7,166 nucleotides of DNA from Sulfurimonas sp. (GCA_027063215.1 JAMOSE010000154.1:1-7166), one strand, 5' to 3'; positions 1-6,296 are shown, counted from the stretch's first letter. Notes: a model not told the origin generated them from the sequence alone. Numbers and translations are program-made.

Positions 1-51
1 CATGAACATCTTTGCAACCGTATAGTCGTACTCTAATGGACGATTCTCCAT
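1..51 (-). CDS. ccoN: Cytochrome c oxidase, cbb3-type, subunit I (N-terminal fragment, cut by window edge)
   Basis: Seen: reading leftwards from an ATG at 51-49, the frame stays open to base 1 and gives 17 residues, MENRPLEYDYTVAKMFM. The start is fixed by a strong Shine-Dalgarno (AAGGAGG, 58-64) six bases upstream. Known: CcoN of Campylobacterota begins with a short tail followed by an L-x-YDYTVAK-x-F stretch leading into the first membrane helix. CcoN is the heme-copper catalytic subunit of the high-affinity cbb3 oxidase in the inner membrane, reducing oxygen at microaerobic tensions. Context: as I recall, C. jejuni also has its ccoNOQP cluster near carA on the same strand. Inference: ccoO, ccoQ and ccoP should follow to the left of the window. 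No histidine ligands or helices are visible in so short a piece, so the call rests on the N-terminal motif, the ribosome site and the context. Confidence 0.72.
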   Translation of the reverse strand, partial: MENRPLEYDYTVAKMFM

Positions 52-57
52 ATATAG

Positions 58-64
58 CCTCCTT
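58..64 (-). promoter_or_regulatory. Strong ribosome binding site of ccoN
   Basis: On the minus strand the bases read AAGGAGG, six bases before the ATG at 51-49. It is the closest match to the anti-Shine-Dalgarno in the window and is the main reason for accepting the short edge reading frame as a real gene start. Confidence 0.8.
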
Positions 65-128
65 AAGATTCAAAGCAATAAGTTTCATAAATGTACAAAA
101 AACACTTATCAAACCAATCAACACTTGT

Positions 129-137
129 ATATTAGCA
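129..137 (-). promoter_or_regulatory. Candidate extended -10 promoter for ccoN
   Basis: On the minus strand 137-129 reads TGCTAATAT, an extended -10 (TG-n-TAATAT) in AT-rich DNA. The predicted start of transcription is near 122, giving a leader of about 70 bases. There is no recognisable -35 box, which is normal for sigma-70 promoters of Campylobacterota, where AT-rich periodicity replaces it. Two copies of AACACTT (plus strand 101-107 and 120-126, 19 bases apart) lie at and just downstream of the predicted start. Other AT-rich hexamers in the gap could serve instead. Confidence 0.4.
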
Positions 138-245
138 AGCTATACGTTTAAATAATCTTAATTTAGAAAGAAATAAGAGAGAAAATTATCTTTTTGTTTA
201 ATTTTGGAAATTTATCTGTACTTAAGATTTGAAAGTTTTATCGTC

Positions 246-278
246 AAATTAAGCAGCCCTTATACTGCTGCCTAATTT
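246..278 (-). terminator. Hairpin at the 3' end of carA, likely terminator
   Basis: Arms 246-257 and 267-278 pair over 12 bases with one G-U wobble around a 9-base loop. The inner part is GC-rich (GCAGC/GCTGC) and the outer part is A/T only, so on the minus strand the GC core is followed by TTAATTT. The stem overlaps the carA stop codon (277-279). The tail beyond the stem (GACGATAAAAC) is not a clean U-run, so termination strength is uncertain. Its position between carA and the ccoN promoter region fits an end of the long minus-strand transcript. Confidence 0.55.
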
Positions 279-1413
279 ATCGTTTTATAAGAGAAAGAAA
301 TTCTGAGAAGATATAAGCACTCTCTTTTGGACCAGGACTGGCCTCTGGATGATGCTGCACTGAAAAAATAGGTTCATTATTATAACGCAAGCCTTCAATA
401 GTATCATCAAAAAGATTTATATGTGTTACCTCTGCAACCTCTGTAATAGTATCAGGAACATTATAGTTATGATTTTGTGCTGTGATCTCTACAAGACCTG
501 TTTTTTCATTTTTAACCGGATGATTTCCGCCATGGTGACCAAATTTCAATTTAAATGTGTCATATCCGTGTGAAATTGAGAGGAGTTGATGTCCCAAACA
601 GATACCAAACATAGGTACTTTTGCATCAATCAGTTTTTTGATCTGCTCTTGCTCACGTTTTAAAACAAGTGGATCCCCAGGACCGTTTGAAAGAAAAACA
701 CCATCAATAAGTTTTTGATTATATTTTTCTATTAAATCTTCAGCAATAAAGTCATTTGGAACTACTTCAACATCAATTTTTGCATTGACAAGCTCATTTA
801 AAATATTACGTTTTACACCAAAATCAATAACAACAATCTTTGCCTCCGGAGTCGGTGCTTCATCATACTCAAATGCTCTATAATTATAAGTACCTGAAGT
901 ATGTCTATATGCTTCTTTGGTACTCACTTGCTCAATATAATTTACATCTTCAATACGAGGAGAATTTTCAAGAAGCTTTTTCAATGCATCTTTATCTGAG
1001 ATTTCAGTAGAAGCAATCATCATCATAGCACCTTCGCTTCTTAACATTTTTGTCAAATAGCGAGTATCAAGATTACAAATACCCATAACATCATATTTTT
1101 TCAAAAATTCGCCAAGTGATGCTTCTGCTCGAAAGTTAGAGTAACGTTCATGATATTTACGAACAATCATCCCTTTTGCATGTGCAGCCAAAGATTCCAT
1201 ATCTTCATCATTTACACCGACATTACCGATTTCTGGCATTGTAAACGTTACAAACTGCCCGGCATATGAAGGATCACTCATAATCTCTTGATATCCTGTC
1301 ATAGATGTATTAAAAACAATTTCACCGACTTCAGTTTTATCCGCACCAAAACTTGAGGCTTCCAAAAAAGTACCATTTTCCAAATATATCCAAGCTTTTT
1401 TTAATGACTCCAT
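277..1413 (-). CDS. carA: Carbamoyl-phosphate synthase small (glutaminase) subunit
   Basis: This 378-residue protein hydrolyses glutamine and passes ammonia to the large subunit CarB, which makes carbamoyl phosphate for pyrimidines and arginine in the cytoplasm. Residues about 1-150 are the CarA N-terminal domain, with NTSMTGYQEI at 35-44. Residues about 193-378 are a class I glutamine amidotransferase: VIDFGVKRNIL (195-205), SNGPGDP (242-248), the nucleophile elbow GICLGHQ with Cys272, FGHHGGNHPV (291-300), and the catalytic pair in QHHPEA, His355 and Glu357. The triad is complete and the length is normal for the family. The ATG lies 2 bases after the stop of the DUF507 gene and uses GGAG at 1419-1422 inside that gene's last codons, so translation is probably coupled. 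carB is not in the window; the two subunit genes are commonly unlinked in this phylum. A hairpin overlaps the stop codon. Confidence 0.97.
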   Translation of the reverse strand: MESLKKAWIYLENGTFLEASSFGADKTEVGEIVFNTSMTGYQEIMSDPSYAGQFVTFTMPEIGNVGVNDEDMESLAAHAKGMIVRKYHERYSNFRAEASLGEFLKKYDVMGICNLDTRYLTKMLRSEGAMMMIASTEISDKDALKKLLENSPRIEDVNYIEQVSTKEAYRHTSGTYNYRAFEYDEAPTPEAKIVVIDFGVKRNILNELVNAKIDVEVVPNDFIAEDLIEKYNQKLIDGVFLSNGPGDPLVLKREQEQIKKLIDAKVPMFGICLGHQLLSISHGYDTFKLKFGHHGGNHPVKNEKTGLVEITAQNHNYNVPDTITEVAEVTHINLFDDTIEGLRYNNEPIFSVQHHPEASPGPKESAYIFSEFLSLIKR

Positions 1414-1415
1414 AT

Positions 1416-1967
1416 CTACTCCATTCCTCTTTTCATCAACTCTTCACGGTAGAGTTTTTCATGTAATATCTCAAACTCATCAGTTCCGGGAATAAACTTA
1501 CGTTTATAGGAACGAATTTTCTCCATAACTGCATCTTCTATCTCTGATGTATCTGCAAGAAATGATGTTATTGCATTATAGATGATATTTTTAACACGAT
1601 TTTCATTTACATCAAAATGAATTAAATCTTCTTCATATAACTCATCTAAAATTTTATGTGCAATATCTGAAAAGCGCTCTTCATAATTCAAAATTACATC
1701 AAATTGTGGTGCCAGTTTTTTCTTGATCATAAAGAAAAGCTGGCGCTCATCTGCAAGCATAAATTCTATCTCTTCTTCATTCTCTTCAAGATATTCATTT
1801 ACCTTCTCTTCTAAAGCCAACTCTCGATTAACATTCTCCTCTAAGATCTTTTGTGCTTCATGTGCTACAGGTTCAAGACCTCGAGTAAGCGTGACAGAAC
1901 CACTTTTAGCCAAATCTACAGCTATTTTATTTGAGATATGGGGAATAGTTTTCATTGATACTTTCAT
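1416..1967 (-). CDS. DUF507 family protein of unknown function
   Basis: This is a 183-residue soluble protein with no signal peptide or membrane helix. I recognise it as DUF507: an N-terminal ISNKIAVDLA / L-x-RGLEPV region (11-34), a long very acidic helical stretch (about 36-70, including EENEEEIEFM), a lysine-bearing patch MIKKKLAP (80-87), and a C-terminal signature IPGTDEFEILHEKLYREEL (159-177). The family's function is not known to me and I assign none. The first ATG is chosen because AGG (in GCAGG) sits 9 bases upstream; the second Met (residue 5) has no ribosome site. The gene follows the MotE-like gene after 74 bases and precedes carA by 2 bases. As I recall, C. jejuni has a homologue (Cj1495c) in the same place. 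The long plus-strand reading frame opposite it is a shadow of its Glu/Lys-rich codons. Confidence 0.85.
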   Translation of the reverse strand: MKVSMKTIPHISNKIAVDLAKSGSVTLTRGLEPVAHEAQKILEENVNRELALEEKVNEYLEENEEEIEFMLADERQLFFMIKKKLAPQFDVILNYEERFSDIAHKILDELYEEDLIHFDVNENRVKNIIYNAITSFLADTSEIEDAVMEKIRSYKRKFIPGTDEFEILHEKLYREELMKRGME

Positions 1968-2001
1968 AATTGTGAGCCTGCTTATTTATTTAAATTTGAT
2001 T

Positions 2002-2007
2002 ATTCTA
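2002..2007 (-). promoter_or_regulatory. Candidate -10 box for an internal promoter ahead of DUF507-carA
   Basis: On the minus strand the bases read TAGAAT (five of six match TATAAT) and would start transcription near 1995, about 28 bases before the DUF507 ATG. It lies in the only sizeable gap (74 bases) inside the minus-strand gene run. No -35 is seen. The box is also part of a 7-base inverted repeat with 2036-2042, so it could instead belong to a weak stem-loop after the upstream gene. Confidence 0.35.
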
Positions 2008-2041
2008 CAATAAATTAGGTAAAAATCTTATTAGAGTAGAA

Positions 2042-2551
2042 TTATTTTGTTAACAGAAGTGTTAATTCAGAAGCTTTTTGCGGATCCATTTTCGACAAAA
2101 TCTTACCGACTACTTTAGGTTTTAAAGATTGTAAAATAGCAGCTGCCTCTTTAGTATCCATATCTGAAAGTATATTTGCAGCCGCACCTGCTTTCATCTT
2201 TGCATATGTTTGTGCAATTTTATTCATTTTGGTAGACTTTAACTCTTTTAAAACTGCTGTATTCTCTTCAAGCATTTTTTTTACTGATGCTTCTTTTTGA
2301 GAGATCTCTTTGAGTTTTTTATCAACCTGTTCTTCTTTTATGGAAAGTTTTGCCTCTTTTTGTTTTAAAAGTTCTTCAGTGGCTGTTTTTAAAGCCTCAA
2401 GAGACTGCTTTTGCTCATCTATACGTTCAAGCTCTACAAGTAGTTCACTCTTTCTCTCTTTAAATATCTCTGTACACTCGAAAAGTTTATCACTTGTTTC
2501 CAAAGAAAACAGCGTTGTTGTTATAAACAATACAGCTAGTAAAAAACGCAT
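2042..2551 (-). CDS. MotE-like exported coiled-coil protein with MgtE_N-type C-terminus
   Basis: This 169-residue protein starts with a signal peptide (1 to about 16: one Arg, a hydrophobic run LLAVLFITTTLF, then a likely cut before LETSD). A charged heptad-rich coiled coil covers about 27-108. The C-terminal module (about 113-169) has the alternating AAANILSDMD / AAAILQSL / VGKILSKMDP pattern of the MgtE intracellular N domain, a FliG-like fold. The single Cys26 lies just after the signal peptide, too far from the N-terminus and without a lipobox, so this is not a lipoprotein. Known: such proteins are annotated MotE or PDP protein; in rhizobia MotE is a periplasmic chaperone of MotC. I recall the C. 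jejuni homologue Cj1496c being linked to invasion and chick colonisation. Its ATG shares one base with the preceding stop (TAATG), so translation is coupled to the FliJ-like gene. Location is probably periplasmic; its precise role here is inferred. Confidence 0.82.
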   Translation of the reverse strand: MRFLLAVLFITTTLFSLETSDKLFECTEIFKERKSELLVELERIDEQKQSLEALKTATEELLKQKEAKLSIKEEQVDKKLKEISQKEASVKKMLEENTAVLKELKSTKMNKIAQTYAKMKAGAAANILSDMDTKEAAAILQSLKPKVVGKILSKMDPQKASELTLLLTK

Positions 2552-2985
2552 TACAATGCCTGCCTTTTATCATTTTTATTTCCAAATGTCATTAAAGCTA
2601 TTTCATCAAGATCTTTGGCCTCTTGAATTTTTTTCTCTTTAAGAAATTTTTCTATCTCTTGAAGTTCCAAATATTTAAACTTCTCATATTCTATCATATC
2701 GTACTTTAATGCTTCTCTTGCATTTTGTAATTGGCTGTTTGCATAATGAACCCACTCTTCATTATGTTTGATTAATGCACGTTGAGAGTCCAAAAGAGTT
2801 CGATTAGCTAAAAATTCTGCTATAAAACCATGTTGAGGAGATGTGATCTCTTGTAACTCTTCTATGGATTTTTGAAGAGCTTCTTGAGCATCACGAAGTT
2901 TTTTATTTGCATCTTGAACAACTCGTTCACTCTTTTGCATCGCGTTTTTCTTTACACTGACCAAAGAGCTGTAACGAGTCTTCAT
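2551..2985 (-). CDS. fliJ: FliJ-like flagellar export coiled-coil protein
   Basis: This 144-residue protein is almost entirely helical, with two long amphipathic segments (about 12-48 and 60-128), no signal peptide, and the basic start MKTRYSSLVSVKKNAMQKSE seen in FliJ-like proteins of this phylum. It ends with EIALMTF about ten residues before the stop. Known: FliJ is a cytoplasmic antiparallel coiled coil that sits like a stalk in the FliI ATPase ring, contacts FlhA and helps recycle export chaperones. As I recall, H. pylori HP0256 next to purA is the studied homologue. FliJ sequences diverge strongly, so the call rests on length, coiled-coil form, the N-terminus and synteny rather than catalytic residues. 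The ATG lies 14 bases after purA with TAAGGG (2993-2998) 7 bases upstream. The stop overlaps the MotE-like start by one base, suggesting the two proteins are made in fixed ratio. Confidence 0.78.
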   Translation of the reverse strand: MKTRYSSLVSVKKNAMQKSERVVQDANKKLRDAQEALQKSIEELQEITSPQHGFIAEFLANRTLLDSQRALIKHNEEWVHYANSQLQNAREALKYDMIEYEKFKYLELQEIEKFLKEKKIQEAKDLDEIALMTFGNKNDKRQAL

Positions 2986-2999
2986 TTTTGTACCCTTAC

Positions 3000-4259
3000 T
3001 TAGAGAATGATTGTGTCATCTCTCTCCGGTGATGTTGAGATAATACCTACTTTCGTCTGGCTAATCTCTTCAATAAGTTTAACATATTCCTGAGCAGTTT
3101 GTGGCAAATCGTCAAATTTACGTACACCTACAGAATTATTCCAACCTTTAAAAGTTTTATAGATCGGTTTTACATTTTCAAGATCAACTGGCAAATAATC
3201 AATCTCTTTGCCATTATATTCATAAGCAACACAAACTTTTACCTCATCAAAACCATCAAGTACATCAAGTTTCATCAAGGCCAACTCATCACAACCGTTT
3301 AAACGACTTGCATAGCGTGTTGCAACAGCGTCAAACCATCCGCATCTTCTTGCACGACCTGTTGTTGTTCCAAACTCATGCCCCTGCTCACCAAGACGTT
3401 TTCCATCTTCACCAAGATCTTCACTTGGAAATGGGCCATTCCCTACACGCGTACAGTATGCTTTTACAATTCCAGTTACTTTCCCTATATCTTTAGGATT
3501 AAGTCCAAGACCTGTACATGCACCGGCACTTACAGTAGAACTTGAAGTTACATATGGATATGTTCCATGATCAATATCAAGCATAGTTCCCTGTGCACCC
3601 TCTAAAAGTACCCGCTTCCCTTCACTGTCAAGTGCACGCCATACCATCTGCGTTGTATCCGTAATAAATGGAGCAAGTTTCTCGTTAAAACCTTCAAGCT
3701 CTGCCAAAAGGTCCTCTTTTTTAGGAGCGTACAGATCCATAACATCAAAAATAGGCTTATTTTGCTCAAAATAATCCAAAATTGTCTGGCAAAGTTTTGC
3801 AGGATCTAAAAGTTCACCAACACGATGCCCTATACGGTTAATCTTATCAGAGTATGCAGGTCCAATCCCTTTTCCAGTTGTACCGATCGCTTTATCACCT
3901 TTGAGACGTTCTTTTGCCTGATCTATCATAGCATGGTATGAGAGATTTAAGTGTGCTTTATCTGAGATATAAAGACGTCCCTCTAAACCTTCAAACTGTT
4001 CCATCTCTTTTATAATTGAAGAGGGAGAGAGCACTACACCATTTCCGACTACATTGATAGCATTTGGATTTAACACACCAGAAGGAATAAGATGCAGTGC
4101 ATACTTTACACCATCCACCCAAATTGTATGCCCGGCATTATGACCACCCTGACTTCTACAGACCATATCATACTCTAATGCCAACTTATCAACTATTTTA
4201 CCTTTACCTTCATCCCCCCACTGGATTCCGACAATTACATCTGCTTGATTTCTACTCAT
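3000..4259 (-). CDS. purA: Adenylosuccinate synthetase
   Basis: This 419-residue cytoplasmic enzyme joins IMP and aspartate using GTP to give adenylosuccinate, the first committed step to AMP. Visible motifs: the P-loop GDEGKGK (15-21) with catalytic Asp16, GGHNAGHT (38-45) with catalytic His44, TTGKGIGPAY (127-136) in the IMP site, LLEGAQGTMLDIDHGTYP (218-235), FGTTTGRARRCGWFD (296-310), the guanine-specificity motif KLDVLDGF (330-337) and the C-terminal TSPERDDTI (409-417). Nothing essential is missing and the length is typical. The ATG begins 1 base after the hisZ stop (TAA-A-ATG). Its ribosome site GAGG (4269-4272) lies inside the last hisZ codons, 9 bases upstream, so expression is likely coupled to hisZ. 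The flagellar-type genes follow after only 14 bases. Confidence 0.98.
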   Translation of the reverse strand: MSRNQADVIVGIQWGDEGKGKIVDKLALEYDMVCRSQGGHNAGHTIWVDGVKYALHLIPSGVLNPNAINVVGNGVVLSPSSIIKEMEQFEGLEGRLYISDKAHLNLSYHAMIDQAKERLKGDKAIGTTGKGIGPAYSDKINRIGHRVGELLDPAKLCQTILDYFEQNKPIFDVMDLYAPKKEDLLAELEGFNEKLAPFITDTTQMVWRALDSEGKRVLLEGAQGTMLDIDHGTYPYVTSSSTVSAGACTGLGLNPKDIGKVTGIVKAYCTRVGNGPFPSEDLGEDGKRLGEQGHEFGTTTGRARRCGWFDAVATRYASRLNGCDELALMKLDVLDGFDEVKVCVAYEYNGKEIDYLPVDLENVKPIYKTFKGWNNSVGVRKFDDLPQTAQEYVKLIEEISQTKVGIISTSPERDDTIIL

Positions 4260-4260
4260 T

Positions 4261-5118
4261 TTATTTTTCCTCTTTTTCTAATGCTTCACATAACGCATCT
4301 GTATATATCGCAAAACCGACTGATGTTACATCTTCATTTTTATATCTGCCACCACGCGCATAGACCTCATTATCTACAATAGTTCTAAAATAAAGTTCAT
4401 CATAATAAAGCATTTTTGCATAATACATTGGTGCAAGTACTACTTTTTGACACTGAAGTGATGTAGATAAATCTTTCATCTTTTGAAGTTCATCAGCAAT
4501 TACTTTTGGAGCAATCGCAATAATTTCATCCACTTGTTCAACATACTGCAAATAGACAAGTTTTGTAAGCCATTCTACTTGCAAACTGATAAATTTGTCA
4601 ATATTAATATGTCTAAAGTCCTCAATTTGCAAACTTTCAAACATTTCAGTAAGCAGCTGCGGTATTTTCATATTTGAGATCTGAGTAAGTGGTTTTAGCT
4701 CTAATGCATCAAAAATTCCTATAGCAAGATTCATAACTGTAGCAAGATTTTTCTCTGCCATAAATTCTACACCAACTTGATACTGCTCTGTTGTCGGATA
4801 AGTCACAACCGGTTGAATATAAAACCATTTTTTTTGAGAAGTATTGCGACCCAAGCGTTTTTCAATAATCCGAACCACATCAATTGTAGAATCGGCACGA
4901 AGAGAAAGTGAATTATTTTTTGCATCATTGATACGAATCAATTCACGTTCATCAGCTATAGATCTGTGCTGATGATAAGAAAAGATTGGTGTTACAATCT
5001 CTTCATATCCATTTGCATCCAAAATTTCACTTGCCACCTGTTCAATATAACGTTTAAGTTTTGCACTTTTACCAAAGTAAAGCTTCGAGCCATTTGGGAT
5101 CTCATGTTCTAATATCAT
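4261..5118 (-). CDS. hisZ: ATP phosphoribosyltransferase regulatory subunit (HisRS-like, non-catalytic)
   Basis: This 285-residue protein resembles the class II catalytic core of histidyl-tRNA synthetase without the anticodon domain. Motif 1 is around 33-46 (DANGYEEIVTPIFS), SLRADST (72-78) corresponds to the LRPDMT segment, motif 2 is around 98-119, and GGRY (256-259) with VGFAIYTDAL (267-276) covers motif 3. Synthetase-critical residues have decayed: the histidine-specific RGLDYYTG stretch appears as AKMLYYDE (234-241), and the motif 2 arginine is absent from VVTYPTTEQY. This fits HisZ, which pairs with short HisG to catalyse and feedback-regulate the first step of histidine synthesis. It is shorter than most HisZ proteins (usually over 300). 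Its ATG abuts the aminotransferase stop (TAAATG). hisG is not in the window, so the pairing is inferred. A true HisRS is unlikely. Confidence 0.85.
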   Translation of the reverse strand: MILEHEIPNGSKLYFGKSAKLKRYIEQVASEILDANGYEEIVTPIFSYHQHRSIADERELIRINDAKNNSLSLRADSTIDVVRIIEKRLGRNTSQKKWFYIQPVVTYPTTEQYQVGVEFMAEKNLATVMNLAIGIFDALELKPLTQISNMKIPQLLTEMFESLQIEDFRHINIDKFISLQVEWLTKLVYLQYVEQVDEIIAIAPKVIADELQKMKDLSTSLQCQKVVLAPMYYAKMLYYDELYFRTIVDNEVYARGGRYKNEDVTSVGFAIYTDALCEALEKEEK

Positions 5119-6246
5119 TTATATCTCTTTTTTCTCTAATGCTGATTTGAAGTAAATTTCATTGTAAACTTTTGAAGCAAGCCCTGCATACTCCAAACGT
5201 CCAAGACGATGTAAAATCAACTCTATTGCATTTACAACCCAGATAGACTCATAAGGTTCAATTAATCCCATTTGATTAATTCTAAAGATCTTTCCCTTTA
5301 AGTGATCTTGTCCACCAGCAACATTCACACTATACTCTTCTTTAAGTACTGAACGGATTTTTGATGCATCTTTATCATCAATAGTTGTCATACTCTTGGC
5401 TGGAGTTTTTGGATAGGAGTGCAAACCAATGGCTTGTAATGCTGCTCGTGTAGCTTTGGCACGGCGCGCTGTATTGCAATAAAGCACACCAAATCCACCC
5501 TCTTTTTCAATCGTCTCTAAAACTTCTAAAAGACCAATAATAAGCGTTGTAGCAGCAGTATATGCTGTTGTATTTTGACGCTGTTTTTTAATCTCTGAAG
5601 CAAGATTAAAATAGTAACCTTTTCCTTCTCCAATTTTCTCAATTGCGGCATTACTAAGACCCAAGATTGCAAGTCCTGGTGGTAACATTAATGCTTTTTG
5701 ACTTCCGGCAATAAGACAATCTATATTTGTGACATCAATTCGCTCAACACCAACAGCGGTAATACCATCTGCTATGATCATAATCTCAGGGTTAATCTTT
5801 TTGATAGCCTCTGCTATCTCTTCAACAGGATGACGTAATCCTCCTGCACTCTCAGAGATCTGAACAGCAATAGCATCAATATCACTGTTTGCTTCTACAG
5901 CCGCAACAACAGCTTCAACACTTACCGGCGTGTCCCACTCATTTTTAATCTCAACAGAACTGAGCCCCTGTGCCTTGGCTATCTTTCCAAAACGTTCACC
6001 AAATTTTCCGGAGTTAACATTCAGAAGTGTATTGTGACACAGATTAATAACAGCTGCTTCCATTGCACCTGTACCACTTGATGCTATCATCACTACTTCA
6101 TCAGTAGCAAAAAGTTCAAAAAGATATTTACGCGTCTTTTCAAAGATCGCTTCAAATTCGGGTGTACGGTGATGCATTGTCTCAGCAGCCATTGCATTAC
6201 GAACATTTTGTGGTACTGGAGTCGGACCAGGAGTAAAAAGTAACAT
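5119..6246 (-). CDS. Class V PLP-dependent aminotransferase (alanine/serine-glyoxylate or phosphoserine type)
   Basis: This 375-residue fold-type I aminotransferase shows TPGPTPVP (5-12), HHRTPEF (25-31), the cofactor-phosphate loop SSGTGAMEA (57-65), Asp160 in IADGITAVG that pairs with the PLP ring nitrogen, the Schiff-base Lys184 in GSQKALMLPPG (181-191), and Arg322 in FRINQMG for the substrate carboxylate. It belongs with alanine-glyoxylate, serine-pyruvate and archaeal-type broad-specificity enzymes. Substrate cannot be read from sequence; a phosphoserine aminotransferase role in serine synthesis is possible. Small oddities are FRINQMG where relatives usually have FRIGHMG, and SESAGG (131-136) where many have ETSTG. 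It is the first gene of the minus-strand operon, starting at an ATG with an AGG/AGGA ribosome site at 6253-6256 and lying directly against hisZ with no gap. Confidence 0.88.
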   Translation of the reverse strand: MLLFTPGPTPVPQNVRNAMAAETMHHRTPEFEAIFEKTRKYLFELFATDEVVMIASSGTGAMEAAVINLCHNTLLNVNSGKFGERFGKIAKAQGLSSVEIKNEWDTPVSVEAVVAAVEANSDIDAIAVQISESAGGLRHPVEEIAEAIKKINPEIMIIADGITAVGVERIDVTNIDCLIAGSQKALMLPPGLAILGLSNAAIEKIGEGKGYYFNLASEIKKQRQNTTAYTAATTLIIGLLEVLETIEKEGGFGVLYCNTARRAKATRAALQAIGLHSYPKTPAKSMTTIDDKDASKIRSVLKEEYSVNVAGGQDHLKGKIFRINQMGLIEPYESIWVVNAIELILHRLGRLEYAGLASKVYNEIYFKSALEKKEI

Positions 6247-6296
6247 GGGATTTCCTATCTTGCCTAATTTTAATGTTTAATTTTAAAAAAACCTCG

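Noticed and set aside
108..121. FNR-like ATCAA elements upstream of ccoN
   Set aside because: The two ATCAA copies are in direct, not inverted, orientation and their spacing does not make a TTGAT-N4-ATCAA palindrome.
63..229. CTTAAGATT at 63-71 and 221-229
   Set aside because: A 9-base AT-rich match at both ends of the gap, one partly in a ribosome site; there is no further similarity and it is likely chance.
1723..2013. Plus-strand open frame of 96 codons
   Set aside because: It lies opposite the DUF507 gene and is Ser/Phe-rich because it mirrors Glu/Lys codons; it has no ribosome site or family resemblance.
1968..2041. Intrinsic terminator after the MotE-like gene
   Set aside because: The only inverted repeat is 7 bases around a 27-base loop with no GC core and no U-run.
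2310..2642. Plus-strand open frame of 110 codons
   Set aside because: It is antisense to the MotE-like and FliJ-like coiled coils; the Ser-rich product is the usual mirror of Glu/Lys-rich coding DNA.
3099..4363. Three plus-strand frames opposite purA and the hisZ end (3099-3302, 3308-3496, 4097-4363)
   Set aside because: Their products are His/Leu/Tyr-rich and unlike any family, and they lie within well-conserved genes on the other strand.
4483..4677. Plus-strand open frame of 64 codons opposite hisZ
   Set aside because: It has a low-complexity Asn/Phe composition, no ribosome site, and is fully covered by hisZ.
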